Assembly: GCA_949286115.1 (NCBI GenBank)
Contig: CASEBK010000011.1
Location: 1 to 64,000, forward strand
DNA: 64,000 nt
Source of the DNA: an uncultured Veillonellaceae bacterium
GTDB taxonomy: Bacteria > Bacillota > Negativicutes > Veillonellales > Dialisteraceae
Direction of reading: 5' to 3'
Below the pieces are notes generated by a model. That model made no database searches. It was not told where the DNA came from and saw only the letters and a program-made list of their open reading frames with translations. Both the position numbers and the translations under genes were made by a program. The stretch's first letter is position 1. Each line of letters starts with the position of its first letter. This document shows, piece after piece, positions 32,796 to 42,168 of the stretch.

Positions 32796-34133
32796 TCACT
32801 GCGACTGCTTTTGGTTATATTCCGTGGCCGATTTCAGATCGAAACGGTCGGAGATGAAGCCGTAGAGGGTCCAGCCGAGGAAGGTGACGATGGAACCGTA
32901 GGTCATGGCTTCGAAACCGGAAGCATAGCACGCATAGAGGCTGTACAGCGACGCGATGAAAGCGATGAATGTGGTCGAACGAAGTTCGCTGCCGGACCGT
33001 TTGGCTGCTTTCATGATGACGATGACCGCCGCCATGGAGAGCAGGTACGGCATGATGTTCGTGATGACGGCCAGATTGACCAGCGTCTCGAACTGCTCAT
33101 TCAGAGACGGGTTGATGGTCATGAGGCTCATGCCGGACTGGATCGCCGTGATGATGACCATGCCGACGATCGGAGCGGCTTTGGAAGTGACTTTGCTGAA
33201 GGCTTTCGGGAAGTATCCGTCGTCAGCGCCGGCTTTGAAGACGTTGGCGATGGTGAACTGCCAGCCCAGGAGGGAACCGAAGCAGGACATGACCATGAGG
33301 CCCATGACGATCCGGCCTACGGTCGGTCCGAACATGGAGGCGAAGACATAGCTGAAGGGGGCCACGCTCGAAGCGACTTCTTCTGCGGGGACGATCCCGA
33401 AAATGATGTTGGTGGAAAGAATGTAGCACGCCGCAGCGAGCAGGGTGCCGCCCAGGACGGCTCTGGGCACATTCTTTTCCGGATTGTCTACGGCGTCAGC
33501 ATTGGCGCAGGCAGACTCCATGCCGAGGAACGCCCACAGCGTCATGGTGATGGCGTTCTTTGCCGCATCGCTGAAGGGCATATCGTGGATGTTCCAGTTG
33601 GCGGCGTACATATCGCCGGAGAACCAGAACCAGCCGAAGATCGACAGGCCCACGCAGGGGATGATGACGCCCCAGACTGTGACAGAAGAGACCTGGCCGG
33701 TGTATTTCGGGCCGCCGAAGTTCAGCACGGTCGCCAGCCACAGGGTGAAGATGGTCCACACGCAGGTCATGACCGGCGACAGATCGACGCCCAGGAACTG
33801 CGAGCCGTAGCCGACGGCGGAGATCGCGATGGCGATATTGGCAAAGAGCAGGGACACGCCGTAGGTGTAGTTCGCCATGAAGTTGCCTGCCTTGCCGAAG
33901 GTGTATTCTGCATAGCCGCCCATGCCGCCGCCCCGTTTGCTGTACATGCCGCACTTGGCGAACGCGTAGGCCAGACACATGGAGCCTACAGCCGTGACGA
34001 GCCAGGAGACGATGGAGAGCGCGCCTACCTGCGCCAGTTTCGACGGGAGCATGATGATGCCCGAGCCCATCATGTTGACCGCGGTCAGAATGGTCAGCTG
34101 CAGAACGCTCATTTTGTTTGCGGATTGACTCAT
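32796..34133 (-). CDS. potE: APC-family amino acid/polyamine antiporter, PotE-like
   Basis: This 445-residue protein has about twelve transmembrane segments. The first helix carries TAVNMMGSGIIMLPSKLAQVG, the substrate-binding GSGII segment of basic amino-acid/polyamine antiporters. WAFLGMESACANADAVDNP and the following VPRAVLGGTLLAA are close to PotE/CadB. Start ATG 34133 follows AAGGAG; an ATG eight codons upstream lacks a site. It lies directly downstream of an ornithine/lysine/arginine decarboxylase gene on the same strand. The pair would exchange substrate for diamine across the membrane and consume cytoplasmic protons. Ornithine/putrescine is the best guess, lysine/cadaverine the alternative. 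Confidence 0.85.
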   Translation of the reverse strand: MSQSANKMSVLQLTILTAVNMMGSGIIMLPSKLAQVGALSIVSWLVTAVGSMCLAYAFAKCGMYSKRGGGMGGYAEYTFGKAGNFMANYTYGVSLLFANIAIAISAVGYGSQFLGVDLSPVMTCVWTIFTLWLATVLNFGGPKYTGQVSSVTVWGVIIPCVGLSIFGWFWFSGDMYAANWNIHDMPFSDAAKNAITMTLWAFLGMESACANADAVDNPEKNVPRAVLGGTLLAAACYILSTNIIFGIVPAEEVASSVAPFSYVFASMFGPTVGRIVMGLMVMSCFGSLLGWQFTIANVFKAGADDGYFPKAFSKVTSKAAPIVGMVIITAIQSGMSLMTINPSLNEQFETLVNLAVITNIMPYLLSMAAVIVIMKAAKRSGSELRSTTFIAFIASLYSLYACYASGFEAMTYGSIVTFLGWTLYGFISDRFDLKSATEYNQKQSQ

Positions 34134-34160
34134 GATATTCTCCTTGGGGAAGCCCACAGA

Positions 34161-34184
34161 GCGGCGGGCACGATCGTCCGCCGC
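34161..34184 (-). other. Intercistronic hairpin between decarboxylase and antiporter genes
   Basis: GCGGCGG/CCGCCGC forms a 7-bp GC stem with a 10-base loop that itself contains ACGATCGT. No T run follows on the minus strand, so it may be a processing or stability element that sets the ratio of the two proteins. Confidence 0.45.
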
Positions 34185-34202
34185 CCATGAGTCCCGTTTT
34201 TC

Positions 34203-36374
34203 TTATTTCTCGTATTCTTTGGAAAGAACGTAGCCATAAGCGCGTTTCGTGCCGTCCGGTTCCGTCTGGACATAGACGCCCTGGATCTCCGGTGCGAAGC
34301 CCGGCAGCTGGTTGATGCCTTCCACGAGGATGAGGAAGTACTGCTGCGCGGTCTCAGACCAGCGTTCGCCCGGCTGTACGCAGAGGACGCCCGGCGGGTA
34401 GGGGAGCGCGCCTTCGAGAGCGATCCGGCCGAGAGCTTCTTCGAGCGGTACCAGTTCGCCGTGGCCGCAGACGAATTCGAAGTTGGCATCCTGCGGATTC
34501 ATCACGTATTCCGGGAAGAAATCCTTCAGGAAGAGGCGCTTCTGCAGGGTGGATACGTTTCTGTCTTTGTAGAAGTCATGCATTTCCTGGCAGAGCTGAC
34601 GGATGGTGTAGCCTCTGTACTTGTCTTCGTAGGCATGATAGATGGAGGGCAGCACATCCTTCATCGGCGCGTCTTCGTCGATGAGCTGTTCGAAGCGGAC
34701 GAATTTCGCAACGAGGTCGTCCATCTTCGTCTTCGTCTCCGCCGGCGTCATGAGGAAGAGGATATCGTTCAGGTCGTTCTTTTCCGGGATGATGCCGTTT
34801 TCACGGAGGTAGTTGCAGAGGATGTTGCCGGGGATGCCGAAGTCTTCATATTCGCCGGTCTCTACATTGATGCCGGAGGTGACGAACTGGAGCTTCATCG
34901 GGTCGATGAAATACTGGCCTTTGCCGTAGCCTTCGAAAGAGTGCCATTTCGCGCCCGGTTCCAGCGCCCAGTACTTGAGATCCCGAGCCATGTCTTCGGT
35001 GTCGCAGTCTTCCCACTTCTTGCCGTCGATGGTCGGCGGGACCAGCGGACGGATGTAGTGACAGTGCCGGAGCACTTCTTTGCGGGTATCGATGACGAGC
35101 TTGGGCGTATCGTCCCACAGTTTGAGGCCCGCCGCGCCTTCATGGATCTTGGCGTTCACATCGAGCGCCGCGAAGAGCGGATAGAAGGGGCTCGTGGAAG
35201 CGTGCATCATGAACGCGTTGTTTACGCGCTTATGCGGCACATACCGGGCCTGTCCCTTGATATGGGAATCCTTTTTGTGGATCTGAGAGGTCATGGAGAA
35301 CCCGGCCTGCTGTTTGTGCACGGACTGCGATACGAAGATGCCCGGATCATCAGGACCGAGATCGAGAAGCAGCGGGCTGCAGTCTTTCATCATCGGGATG
35401 AACTGTTCATAGCCGACCCATGCGGAGTCGAAGAAGATGTAGTCGCACAGATGGCCGATGCGGTCGACGACCTGACGCGCGTTGTAAATGCAGCCGTCGT
35501 AGGTGCCGAGCTGGATCACGGCGAGGCGTACCGGGCGTTCGGCTTTGGCCTTCTCCGGATCTTTTTCGGCGATGAGGCTGCGGATGTACTGTTCATCAAA
35601 GCAGTGGTCGAGGATGCCGCCGATGGAGCCGTAGGGATTGCGGGCCGTTTCCAGATAGATCGGGATCGCGCCGGCCTGGACCAGTGCACCGTGAGAGATG
35701 GATTTGTGGTTGTTTCTGTCGTAGAGGACGATGTCGCCGGGAGCGAGCACCGCATTCAGCACGACCTTGTTGGACGTCGAGGTGCCGTTCAGCACGAAGT
35801 ACGTCTTGTCTGCGTTGTAGACACGGGCTGCATGTTTCTGCGCGGCCAGAGCCGGGCCTTCGTGAATGAGCAGATCGCCCATCGCCACGTCGGCGTTGCA
35901 GAGGTCGGAGCGGAAGACATTTTCGCCGAAGAAGTCGTACATGGCGCGGCCGGCCGGATGTTTGCAGAAGAACTGCCCGCCCTGATGACCGGGGCAGTCG
36001 AACTGGGAATAGCCGTTTTCCACGTATTTCTTAAGATCTCTGAAGAAAGGCGGCAGGATGGCGTTCTCATATTTTTCCGCCGCGCTTTCGATCTGGCGCT
36101 GATACAGACCGCGGTTGTTTTCACTGAGATCGAGAATGCCGGATACTTTTCCGAATGCGGCGTCATCGCCGGTCCCGTCCGTGCGGACGAGGAATACGGG
36201 AATGGCGAAATCTCTGATCTGTTCATTGTTCAGGACATCCATGTCTTCGCCGGTGATGACGACGGCGGCCACGTCCGCATAATCCGCGGTTCTGATGTCT
36301 GCGACTTCACGGCCTTCTACCGGGCCGAACGCGTCGAGCGCTTTTTCCGAATAGGCAATTTTGAAATGGCTCAA
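34203..36374 (-). CDS. Orn/Lys/Arg decarboxylase, PLP-dependent (inducible ornithine decarboxylase type)
   Basis: The protein has about 723 residues. An N-terminal wing domain (DYADVAAVVITGEDMDVL) is followed by the fold-type I core. GHQGGQFFCKHPAGRAMYDF, NGTSTSNKVVLNAVL, FFDSAWVGYEQF and SQSVHKQQAGFSMT carry the PLP-binding residues, with the Schiff-base lysine at about 354. A C-terminal domain follows, as in SpeC/SpeF. The start is assigned to TTG 36374 because CAGGAGG lies 8 bases upstream; a longer frame from ATG 36422 has no ribosome site. The PotE-like antiporter gene follows, so the pair forms an acid-resistance or polyamine-export module. The nearby LysR regulator is frameshifted. Confidence 0.9.
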   Translation of the reverse strand: MSHFKIAYSEKALDAFGPVEGREVADIRTADYADVAAVVITGEDMDVLNNEQIRDFAIPVFLVRTDGTGDDAAFGKVSGILDLSENNRGLYQRQIESAAEKYENAILPPFFRDLKKYVENGYSQFDCPGHQGGQFFCKHPAGRAMYDFFGENVFRSDLCNADVAMGDLLIHEGPALAAQKHAARVYNADKTYFVLNGTSTSNKVVLNAVLAPGDIVLYDRNNHKSISHGALVQAGAIPIYLETARNPYGSIGGILDHCFDEQYIRSLIAEKDPEKAKAERPVRLAVIQLGTYDGCIYNARQVVDRIGHLCDYIFFDSAWVGYEQFIPMMKDCSPLLLDLGPDDPGIFVSQSVHKQQAGFSMTSQIHKKDSHIKGQARYVPHKRVNNAFMMHASTSPFYPLFAALDVNAKIHEGAAGLKLWDDTPKLVIDTRKEVLRHCHYIRPLVPPTIDGKKWEDCDTEDMARDLKYWALEPGAKWHSFEGYGKGQYFIDPMKLQFVTSGINVETGEYEDFGIPGNILCNYLRENGIIPEKNDLNDILFLMTPAETKTKMDDLVAKFVRFEQLIDEDAPMKDVLPSIYHAYEDKYRGYTIRQLCQEMHDFYKDRNVSTLQKRLFLKDFFPEYVMNPQDANFEFVCGHGELVPLEEALGRIALEGALPYPPGVLCVQPGERWSETAQQYFLILVEGINQLPGFAPEIQGVYVQTEPDGTKRAYGYVLSKEYEK

Positions 36375-36755
36375 GATAGAAACCTCCTGTTGTATGCATG
36401 AAATACATAGACCCGTGTGCACCCGTGCCTATGGGATTAGAACCAAGATTCATTCTTTGATTCCACGTATGCATCATATCGGATAACAACGGGGGGCTTC
36501 CAATAGGATTTCTATATAAATTCCAATCAAGCTGTGATAATTATTAGCGGAACTACATAAGTCAATAGAAAATCATTCGAAATCAATAGAAAAAATGTAT
36601 TGTTACTTATGCATGAAAGGAAAGAGCAGGCGGAAGCAGATTCCGGAGGGAAACCGGGCGGGACAGGAAATGACCGCGGGACGAAACGGAGCATCCGACC
36701 GGAGAAAGAGACAGGAAAGTCATATTTATGCGGGATATACAGAGAAAAAAGAGAG

Positions 36756-36800
36756 ACCGGGAGGCGATCCATAGGAATTCCGTATGGATCGCCTCCCGGT
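36756..36800. repeat. 45-nt near-perfect inverted repeat in the 482-bp decarboxylase/LysR gap
   Basis: Arms of 17 bases (ACCGGGAGGCGATCCAT and its exact complement) flank an 11-base centre that contains the palindrome GGAATTCC. No T run follows on either strand. The rest of the gap (36375-36755) is AT-rich and contains the decarboxylase promoter region, including ATAGGATTTCTATATAAATT, which shares TCCTATTGG-type sequence with the region before the LysR gene. No gene was found in the gap. Confidence 0.75.
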
Positions 36801-36832
36801 GTGTTGAAAGAAGGGAAAGGCCTTTTCAGGCA

Positions 36833-36865
36833 TAAAAAAAGAGACATGACATAAGGTCATGTCTC
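36833..36865 (-). terminator. Intrinsic terminator of the LysR gene
   Basis: The perfect 10-bp stem GAGACATGAC/GTCATGTCTC with a 5-base loop is followed on the minus strand by TTTTTTT. It lies 15 bases after the stop codon of the restored LysR frame at 36880. This supports that stop rather than the one in the shifted frame, which falls inside the stem. Confidence 0.88.
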
Positions 36866-36879
36866 ATGAGGCGAGTCTG

Positions 36880-37806
36880 TCAGGGGAGCGTCCCGTCCGC
36901 ATGGGTCCGGATAAATTCCGCAAAGTGATGGACAAAATAGCCGTACAGGACCCGAACGTAGGTTTCGGACCAGGGGGGTGATCTGTGTATTATGGAGAGT
37001 GATGTACCGGTGGAAGCCCCTTTCGGAAATGGGAAGGAAGACGATCTCTTCCGAGCGGAGCATATGCCAGCAGTACTGGGGGACGACGGATACGCCCAGG
37101 CCCGCGCGGATGAAGTCGGCCACGGCGGCCGGGTTGTCGCTGTAGGCGATCGTGTGGGGCGTAAAGCCGTGTTCCTGGCAGTACTGTGTGATGATGTCCC
37201 GCACGGCGAAGCCCGTGGGCAGGGAGATGAAGTTGGCGTGGCAGAAATCTTCCATATTGGCGTAGGGCAGGCGGGCGTGGGGATCGTCCGCGCGCAGGGC
37301 CAGCACGAGAGGCTCCCGGAGGAGCGTCACCGTGGCTTCGTCTTCCACGGGGATGGCGCTGGTGGAGAGGACCAGATCGGCCGCCGTCGGCTCGTTTCCC
37401 GGCGCACCGGCCGCGTCATGGGTGTGATGCTGGATGACGTCCACACGAATGTCCGGCCGCTCTTTGTGAAACTGCATCAGGAAGGAAATGATCAAAAGAG
37501 ACGCGGTGTAATACGAGAGACGGACCGTATGCTGACGGACGGCCTGAGCATGATGGAGCGCGCTCTTCATCTCCTCCAGATCGCTTAGGATGATGGACGC
37601 GTAATCGAAAACGATGCGTCCGTACGCCGTGAGGCGGATGTTGCGTCCTTCATGCTCGAAGAGCGGGACGCCCAGTTCTTCCTCCATGCTGTGGATGGCA
37701 CGCGAAAAAGACGGCTGAGCGATGTGCAGTTCCTTTGCCGCGCGGGTCATATGCTGCAGTCAGCCGCTTTTTTGAAATAAGTCAATGAGGGAAAACTTAA
37801 ACTCAT
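36880..37806 (-). pseudogene. LysR-family regulator with two frameshifts
   Basis: The natural start is ATG 37806 behind AGAGGAGC, giving MSLSFPSLTYFKKAADCS. One base is then missing near 37750, which brings a TGA into frame, and the winged helix continues in another frame as MTRAAKELHIAQPSFSRAI. Near the end an extra base in a G6 run (36973-36978) shifts the frame again; the restored end reads WSETYVRVLYGYFVHHF to TGA at 36880. Correcting both indels gives 308 residues, the standard LysR length, with HTH and effector domain intact. It is adjacent to the ornithine-decarboxylase operon, its likely target. Either the gene is broken or the assembly has two errors. From 37807 to 38108 I see no gene, only the LysR upstream region. 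Confidence 0.8.
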
Positions 37807-38108
37807 AAGGCAGCTCCTCTGTCGGATGATTTATAACCGAAGTCCTATTGGATGGACCAACAATTATAAAGTAAAATATAAACAGAGGGAGCTCCCCGAT
37901 GAGGCGCTTCCTTTTTGGCGGACAGCTGGAGCGGTCACTCTATCTCTCGCACGAAGGAAAGCCCAGCTGTCTTATTCATGATAGCAGTATTTTCAGGAAT
38001 ATTCCACAGGGAAATAAGCAGAAAATAAGGAGGTACAGGTTTAGCCTTTGGGCTGTTTTCCCGTTTTGCGTGCGATGGAATGGATTTCCTTCAAGGGCGA
38101 AATGAGCA

Positions 38109-39629
38109 ATGAGACAAATGATGAAGGACGTGAAGACGCTTTCGTCCGTCATGCTGCCGATCCTGGCAGCGCAGCTGTCGACGGTGGGGATGAGCTTCAT
38201 CAATACGGTCATGGCCGGGCATGCAGGGGCCGCCGATCTGGCGGGCGTATCTGTGGGGACCGGTATTTTTTTGCCGATATTTGAGGCAGCCATGGGGATG
38301 CTCATGGCCGCTTCGCCGCTGGTGGCGCGCCTCGTCGGGCAGGGACACCTTTCGGAGGCGCCGTTCGTCATCCGGACGGGGATGTATCTGGCAGCGGGCT
38401 TTGCGGTGCTGTTCGGACTGTTTGATGCGCTCGCCGCGGGGCCGATCCTGGCCGGCATGGGACTGGCGCCGGAAGTGGAGCACATCGCGGCGGAGTACCT
38501 GCACTGGATGAGTGCGGCGGCGCTCTTCGGCGCGCTGGTGATCCCGCTGCGGGCCTTTCTGGATGCGTCCGGCCACCCGGCGGTATCCATGCGCTTTTTC
38601 CTGTGGGCACTTCCGGTCAATGCTTTTTTCGACGGCCTATTCGTCTTCGGCAGCTTCGGCTGTCCCCCTATGGGCGGCGCAGGGGCGGGGCTGGCTTCGG
38701 CAGTGACCTATGCGTTCATCCTGGCGCTTTTCCTGCACCGCATCCTGCGGGACCGGGCGCTGGGAGGCCGGGCGGTCTTTCAGAGCTGGCGGGTGCCGCA
38801 GCGCATGCTGGGATCGTATCTGCGGCTCGGCATTCCCAGCGGCCTGACCGTCTTCATGGAGACGAGCCTCTTCGGGCTGCTCATGATCGGGATGGCCCGG
38901 TTCGGCACGGTGGCGCTGGCGGCGTATCAGATCGCGGATAACTATGCCAATCTGGTGTATATGATCCCGCTCAGCTGCTCCATGGCGCTGACGATCTTGG
39001 TGGGCGTTGCCGCCGGCCGGGACGATCACCGCGCGGCGCGGCGGTACCGGTCAGCGGGATTTGCCATCGCGCTGGGCTGTGCGGCGGTGACGGCGCTCTG
39101 TACCGTCTTGGGTCATGAAACGATCGCCGCGCTGTATGCAGAGGACGGAGCGGTGATCCGGGAAGCGGGATGGTTCCTGCTGCTTGCCGCGGGCTGGCAG
39201 TGTTTCGATGCGGTAGCAGCTCCGGCGGTGGGGACCCTTCGCGGGTATCAGGACGCGAAGTTTCCTTTCCTGATCACCGTGACGGCCTATTGGGGCTGCT
39301 GCCTGCCGCTGAGTCTGCTTTTGGACCGCGGTTTTGAAGCGGGCGCTTCTTCGTACTGGATCGGACTGGATGCGGGGATCGCGCTTTCCGCGGTGCTCGT
39401 GGTGCTCCGCCTGCGCTTCGTAGAGAGACGCGCGGCGCTCAGAGACGCGGAGGCGCTCGCTGTCGATGCGGTCACATGGATGCTTTCTTTCCTTCTCGGA
39501 CTGTACGAAGGCGCGCGGGACCGCACGAAGGATCTCATGGTGGTCATCCTGCCCCGCGGCCATGTGCTCGGCGGCTATGCCGTAGGGAAGAAGATGTTTG
39601 GCTTGGCCAATTGCGGCCAGGTACCATAG
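38109..39629 (+). CDS. MATE-family multidrug efflux transporter with C-terminal extension
   Basis: This 506-residue protein has twelve hydrophobic segments in two homologous halves. The first half has SFINTVMAGHAGAADLAGVSVG and SPLVARLVGQG. The second has GIPSGLTVFMETSLFGLLMIG and AVAAPAVGTLRGYQDAKFP. These are typical of the NorM branch, which exports cationic drugs with Na+ or H+. MATE proteins normally end soon after a segment like LRLRFVERRA (residue about 443); here about 60 more residues follow, including a further hydrophobic stretch (TWMLSFLLGLYEG). No strong ribosome site precedes ATG 38109; an AAGGAGGT lies about 75 bases upstream. A terminator follows. Confidence 0.88.
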   Translation: MRQMMKDVKTLSSVMLPILAAQLSTVGMSFINTVMAGHAGAADLAGVSVGTGIFLPIFEAAMGMLMAASPLVARLVGQGHLSEAPFVIRTGMYLAAGFAVLFGLFDALAAGPILAGMGLAPEVEHIAAEYLHWMSAAALFGALVIPLRAFLDASGHPAVSMRFFLWALPVNAFFDGLFVFGSFGCPPMGGAGAGLASAVTYAFILALFLHRILRDRALGGRAVFQSWRVPQRMLGSYLRLGIPSGLTVFMETSLFGLLMIGMARFGTVALAAYQIADNYANLVYMIPLSCSMALTILVGVAAGRDDHRAARRYRSAGFAIALGCAAVTALCTVLGHETIAALYAEDGAVIREAGWFLLLAAGWQCFDAVAAPAVGTLRGYQDAKFPFLITVTAYWGCCLPLSLLLDRGFEAGASSYWIGLDAGIALSAVLVVLRLRFVERRAALRDAEALAVDAVTWMLSFLLGLYEGARDRTKDLMVVILPRGHVLGGYAVGKKMFGLANCGQVP

Positions 39630-39642
39630 AGAAACAGAGAGA

Positions 39643-39667
39643 GGACGGCTTCGGCCGTTCTTTTTTT
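39643..39667 (+). terminator. Intrinsic terminator with UUCG tetraloop
   Basis: The stem GGACGGC/GCCGTTC with loop TTCG is followed by seven T residues, after the MATE gene. Confidence 0.92.
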
Positions 39668-39724
39668 GTGACCGAAGGCGGGCGGGAGATTTTGGGCGAT
39701 GGAGCGGCCGTGCCTGCGGCGTCA

Positions 39725-39733
39725 TGCTATAAT
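39725..39733 (+). promoter_or_regulatory. Extended -10 promoter of recQ
   Basis: TGCTATAAT (TATAAT at 39728-39733) lies about 54 bases upstream of the recQ start and downstream of the preceding terminator. It probably drives recQ-thyA-folA-queT. Confidence 0.6.
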
Positions 39734-39786
39734 AGATTTGCATGATTTTTACAGACGCGGGTCTGCGTGAAGAGAGGAGGGAGACC

Positions 39787-42147
39787 ATGGAGCCGGGGGC
39801 CATATTGAAGCAGTTCTTCGGATACGACAGCTTCCGTCCCGTGCAGGAGGAGGTCATCCGCACCATCCTCTCCGGGCGGGACGTGCTGGCCATCATGCCC
39901 ACCGGCGCGGGGAAGTCCGTGTGCTTTCAGGTGCCGGCGCTCGCGCTTCCCGCGGGGACGGTGGTCATCTCGCCGCTCATCTCTCTCATGAAGGATCAGG
40001 TGGAGGCGCTCGTCGGCGAGGGCGTGCCCGCATCGTATGTGAACAGCACGGTGCCGTTCGATACGTCTATCCAGCGCCTGCGGGACCTCTACACGGGGCG
40101 GCTGAAGCTCCTCTACATGGCGCCGGAGAAGCTGGAGCCGTCGTATTTCACGGAGTGCCTGCGCCAGGTGCCTCTCTCTCTCTTCGTCATCGACGAGGCG
40201 CACTGTGTCTCTCAGTGGGGCCACGATTTCCGCCCGAGCTACCGGCGGATCGACGATTTCCTCCGGACGCTGCCCCGGCGGCCCGTGGTGGCGGCCTTCA
40301 CGGCCACGGCGACGCCCGTCGTGGAGGAGGACATGAAAAAGAGCCTCGGCCTTGCGGAGGCGCGCATCTTCCGCACGGGGCTGGACCGGCCGAACCTGTC
40401 TTTCCGCGTGGTGCGCGGGGCGGACAAAAAGGAATTTATCAAAACGTACGTGGCCGAACACAGCGAGGAGAGCGGCATCGTGTACTGCGCCACCCGGAAA
40501 GCGGTGGACGAGGTGTACGGCTTCCTCCGCGAGGCGGGCTTCCGGGCGGGACGCTACCACGCGGGCATGTCCGACGAGGAGCGGCGAGAGGCGCAGGAGG
40601 ATTTCTCCTACGACCGCACGCTCGTCATGGCGGCGACGAACGCTTTCGGTATGGGCATCGACAAGAGCAACGTGCGGTATGTGCTCCATTACCAGATGCC
40701 GAAGAGCCTTGAGGCGTACTATCAAGAGGCGGGCCGCGCGGGGCGGGACGGCGCGGCGGCAGAGTGCATCCTCCTCTACAGCGGGCAGGACGCGGCCATC
40801 CAGCGGTTCCTCATCGAGCGGAGCGCCCGAGACGAGGAGAAGACGCCCCTCGACTACGAGCGGCTCTCCCGCATGGAGGATTACTGCCGCACCACCGGGT
40901 GCCTGCGGAACTATATCCTCCGCTACTTCGGGGAGGAGCCGTCGGAGCCCTGCGGCCACTGCGGCAACTGCGACGCCGAGCGGGGGCGCGTGCGCGTCAC
41001 GGACGAGGCGACGCTCCTCTTCCGCACCATCGCCGCCACGGGAGAGGCCTTCGGCGCTTCGGTCATCGCCCACATCCTCCGGGGCAGCGAGAGCGAGACC
41101 ATCCGCGCCCGGGGCCTTGCGCAGTGCCCCACCTACGGCAGGCTCGTCCATCGGAAGATCCGGGACATCCGGCAGGCCATCGACCGCTATGCCGCCGACG
41201 GGTGGCTCCGCCGGGAGGGGGGACAATACCCGGTGCTGAAGCTCACGGACCGCGCCCGGGCCGTGCTGGACGGGAAAGAGGACGTGTACGGCATCCCCAT
41301 CGGCGCGGCGGTGACCGCGGCAGCCGCTCCGAAGCAGTCCGCCGGACGGGGCGCGCGGAGCGGCCTCTTCGAGACCCTGCGGGCCCTGCGGAAGACCATC
41401 GCCGCCGAGGAGCATGTGCCGCCCTTCGTCATTTTCTCCGACGCGACCCTCGAAGACATGGCCGCGCGCCGTCCGCAGACGCTGGCGGAGATGGGCGAGG
41501 TGCGCGGCGTGGGGGCGTTTAAGCTCCGGAAATATGGCCCCCGTTTCCTCGAAGCGGTCTCCGGCGTCCGGGAGGAGCCGCAGGCGCTCGCCGAGCCGGA
41601 GGGACCTGCGGAGCCCTCTGTGCCGAAGAAGGGCGCGCGGTACCTGCCCGGCGCAGACGACGGAGGAAGCGCCGCCCGCACGGAAGAGCTGGCGCGCCGC
41701 CTGGCCGAGAGGCAACGGGAGCTCCTGCGGGACGGACAGGCCCGGCGGTGTCACCTCTTCCCGCAGACCGTCCTCCGGGCCATCGCGGACCGCCGGCCCC
41801 AGACGGAGGAGGACATGCTCGCCATCCCCGGCGTGGGACGGGCGAAATGGGACCGCGTGGGCCGCTACTTCCTGCCCCTCCTCTCCGGCAAGACCCCGGC
41901 GGAGCCGCCGAAGGAGGCGCCCGCGGCCAATGGCACGGAAGCGCAGGCTTTCCTCCTCTACATGGACAAAGTGCGTCAGCGCCTCGCCCGCAAAGGGGGC
42001 CTTTCGCCTGACGACATCTGCTCCCGGGAGACCCTCTCCGCGTTTGCCGACGGACGCAGCGCCCTGGCAGACATGGAGCCGGAGAAGCGCATCCTCTACG
42101 GTCCGGCGCTCCTTCAGGCAGCGGAAATGTACAGAAAATTATTTTGA
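39787..42147 (+). CDS. recQ: RecQ ATP-dependent DNA helicase with repeated HRDC domains
   Basis: This 786-residue protein starts at ATG 39787 behind AGAGGAGGG. The SF2 core has [13 protein letters not shown], Walker A MPTGAGKS (about 37-44), [17 protein letters not shown] (about 136-152) and [10 protein letters not shown]. Zinc-binding cysteines occur in CRTTGCL and CGHCGNC (about 367-396), followed by the RQC winged helix. The C-terminus carries an HRDC domain (about 526-600), a second (about 632-703) and a divergent third (about 719-786). E. coli RecQ has only one. It unwinds forked and recombination DNA. The thyA, folA and queT genes follow closely and are probably co-transcribed. Confidence 0.93.
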   Translation: MEPGAILKQFFGYDSFRPVQEEVIRTILSGRDVLAIMPTGAGKSVCFQVPALALPAGTVVISPLISLMKDQVEALVGEGVPASYVNSTVPFDTSIQRLRDLYTGRLKLLYMAPEKLEPSYFTECLRQVPLSLFVIDEAHCVSQWGHDFRPSYRRIDDFLRTLPRRPVVAAFTATATPVVEEDMKKSLGLAEARIFRTGLDRPNLSFRVVRGADKKEFIKTYVAEHSEESGIVYCATRKAVDEVYGFLREAGFRAGRYHAGMSDEERREAQEDFSYDRTLVMAATNAFGMGIDKSNVRYVLHYQMPKSLEAYYQEAGRAGRDGAAAECILLYSGQDAAIQRFLIERSARDEEKTPLDYERLSRMEDYCRTTGCLRNYILRYFGEEPSEPCGHCGNCDAERGRVRVTDEATLLFRTIAATGEAFGASVIAHILRGSESETIRARGLAQCPTYGRLVHRKIRDIRQAIDRYAADGWLRREGGQYPVLKLTDRARAVLDGKEDVYGIPIGAAVTAAAAPKQSAGRGARSGLFETLRALRKTIAAEEHVPPFVIFSDATLEDMAARRPQTLAEMGEVRGVGAFKLRKYGPRFLEAVSGVREEPQALAEPEGPAEPSVPKKGARYLPGADDGGSAARTEELARRLAERQRELLRDGQARRCHLFPQTVLRAIADRRPQTEEDMLAIPGVGRAKWDRVGRYFLPLLSGKTPAEPPKEAPAANGTEAQAFLLYMDKVRQRLARKGGLSPDDICSRETLSAFADGRSALADMEPEKRILYGPALLQAAEMYRKLF

Positions 42148-42168
42148 TCTCATCAGAAAGGGCACATC

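Noticed and set aside
32765-32857. 30-aa frame behind a perfect AGGAGG at 32751-32756
   Set aside because: It overlaps the 3' end of the antiporter gene in antisense and its product has no recognisable feature. It may be the leftover start of a lost gene, but this cannot be shown.
37899-38105. 68-aa plus-strand frame between the LysR and MATE genes
   Set aside because: A GAGGGAG site is present, but the product is unlike any protein pattern and has a composition like non-coding sequence.
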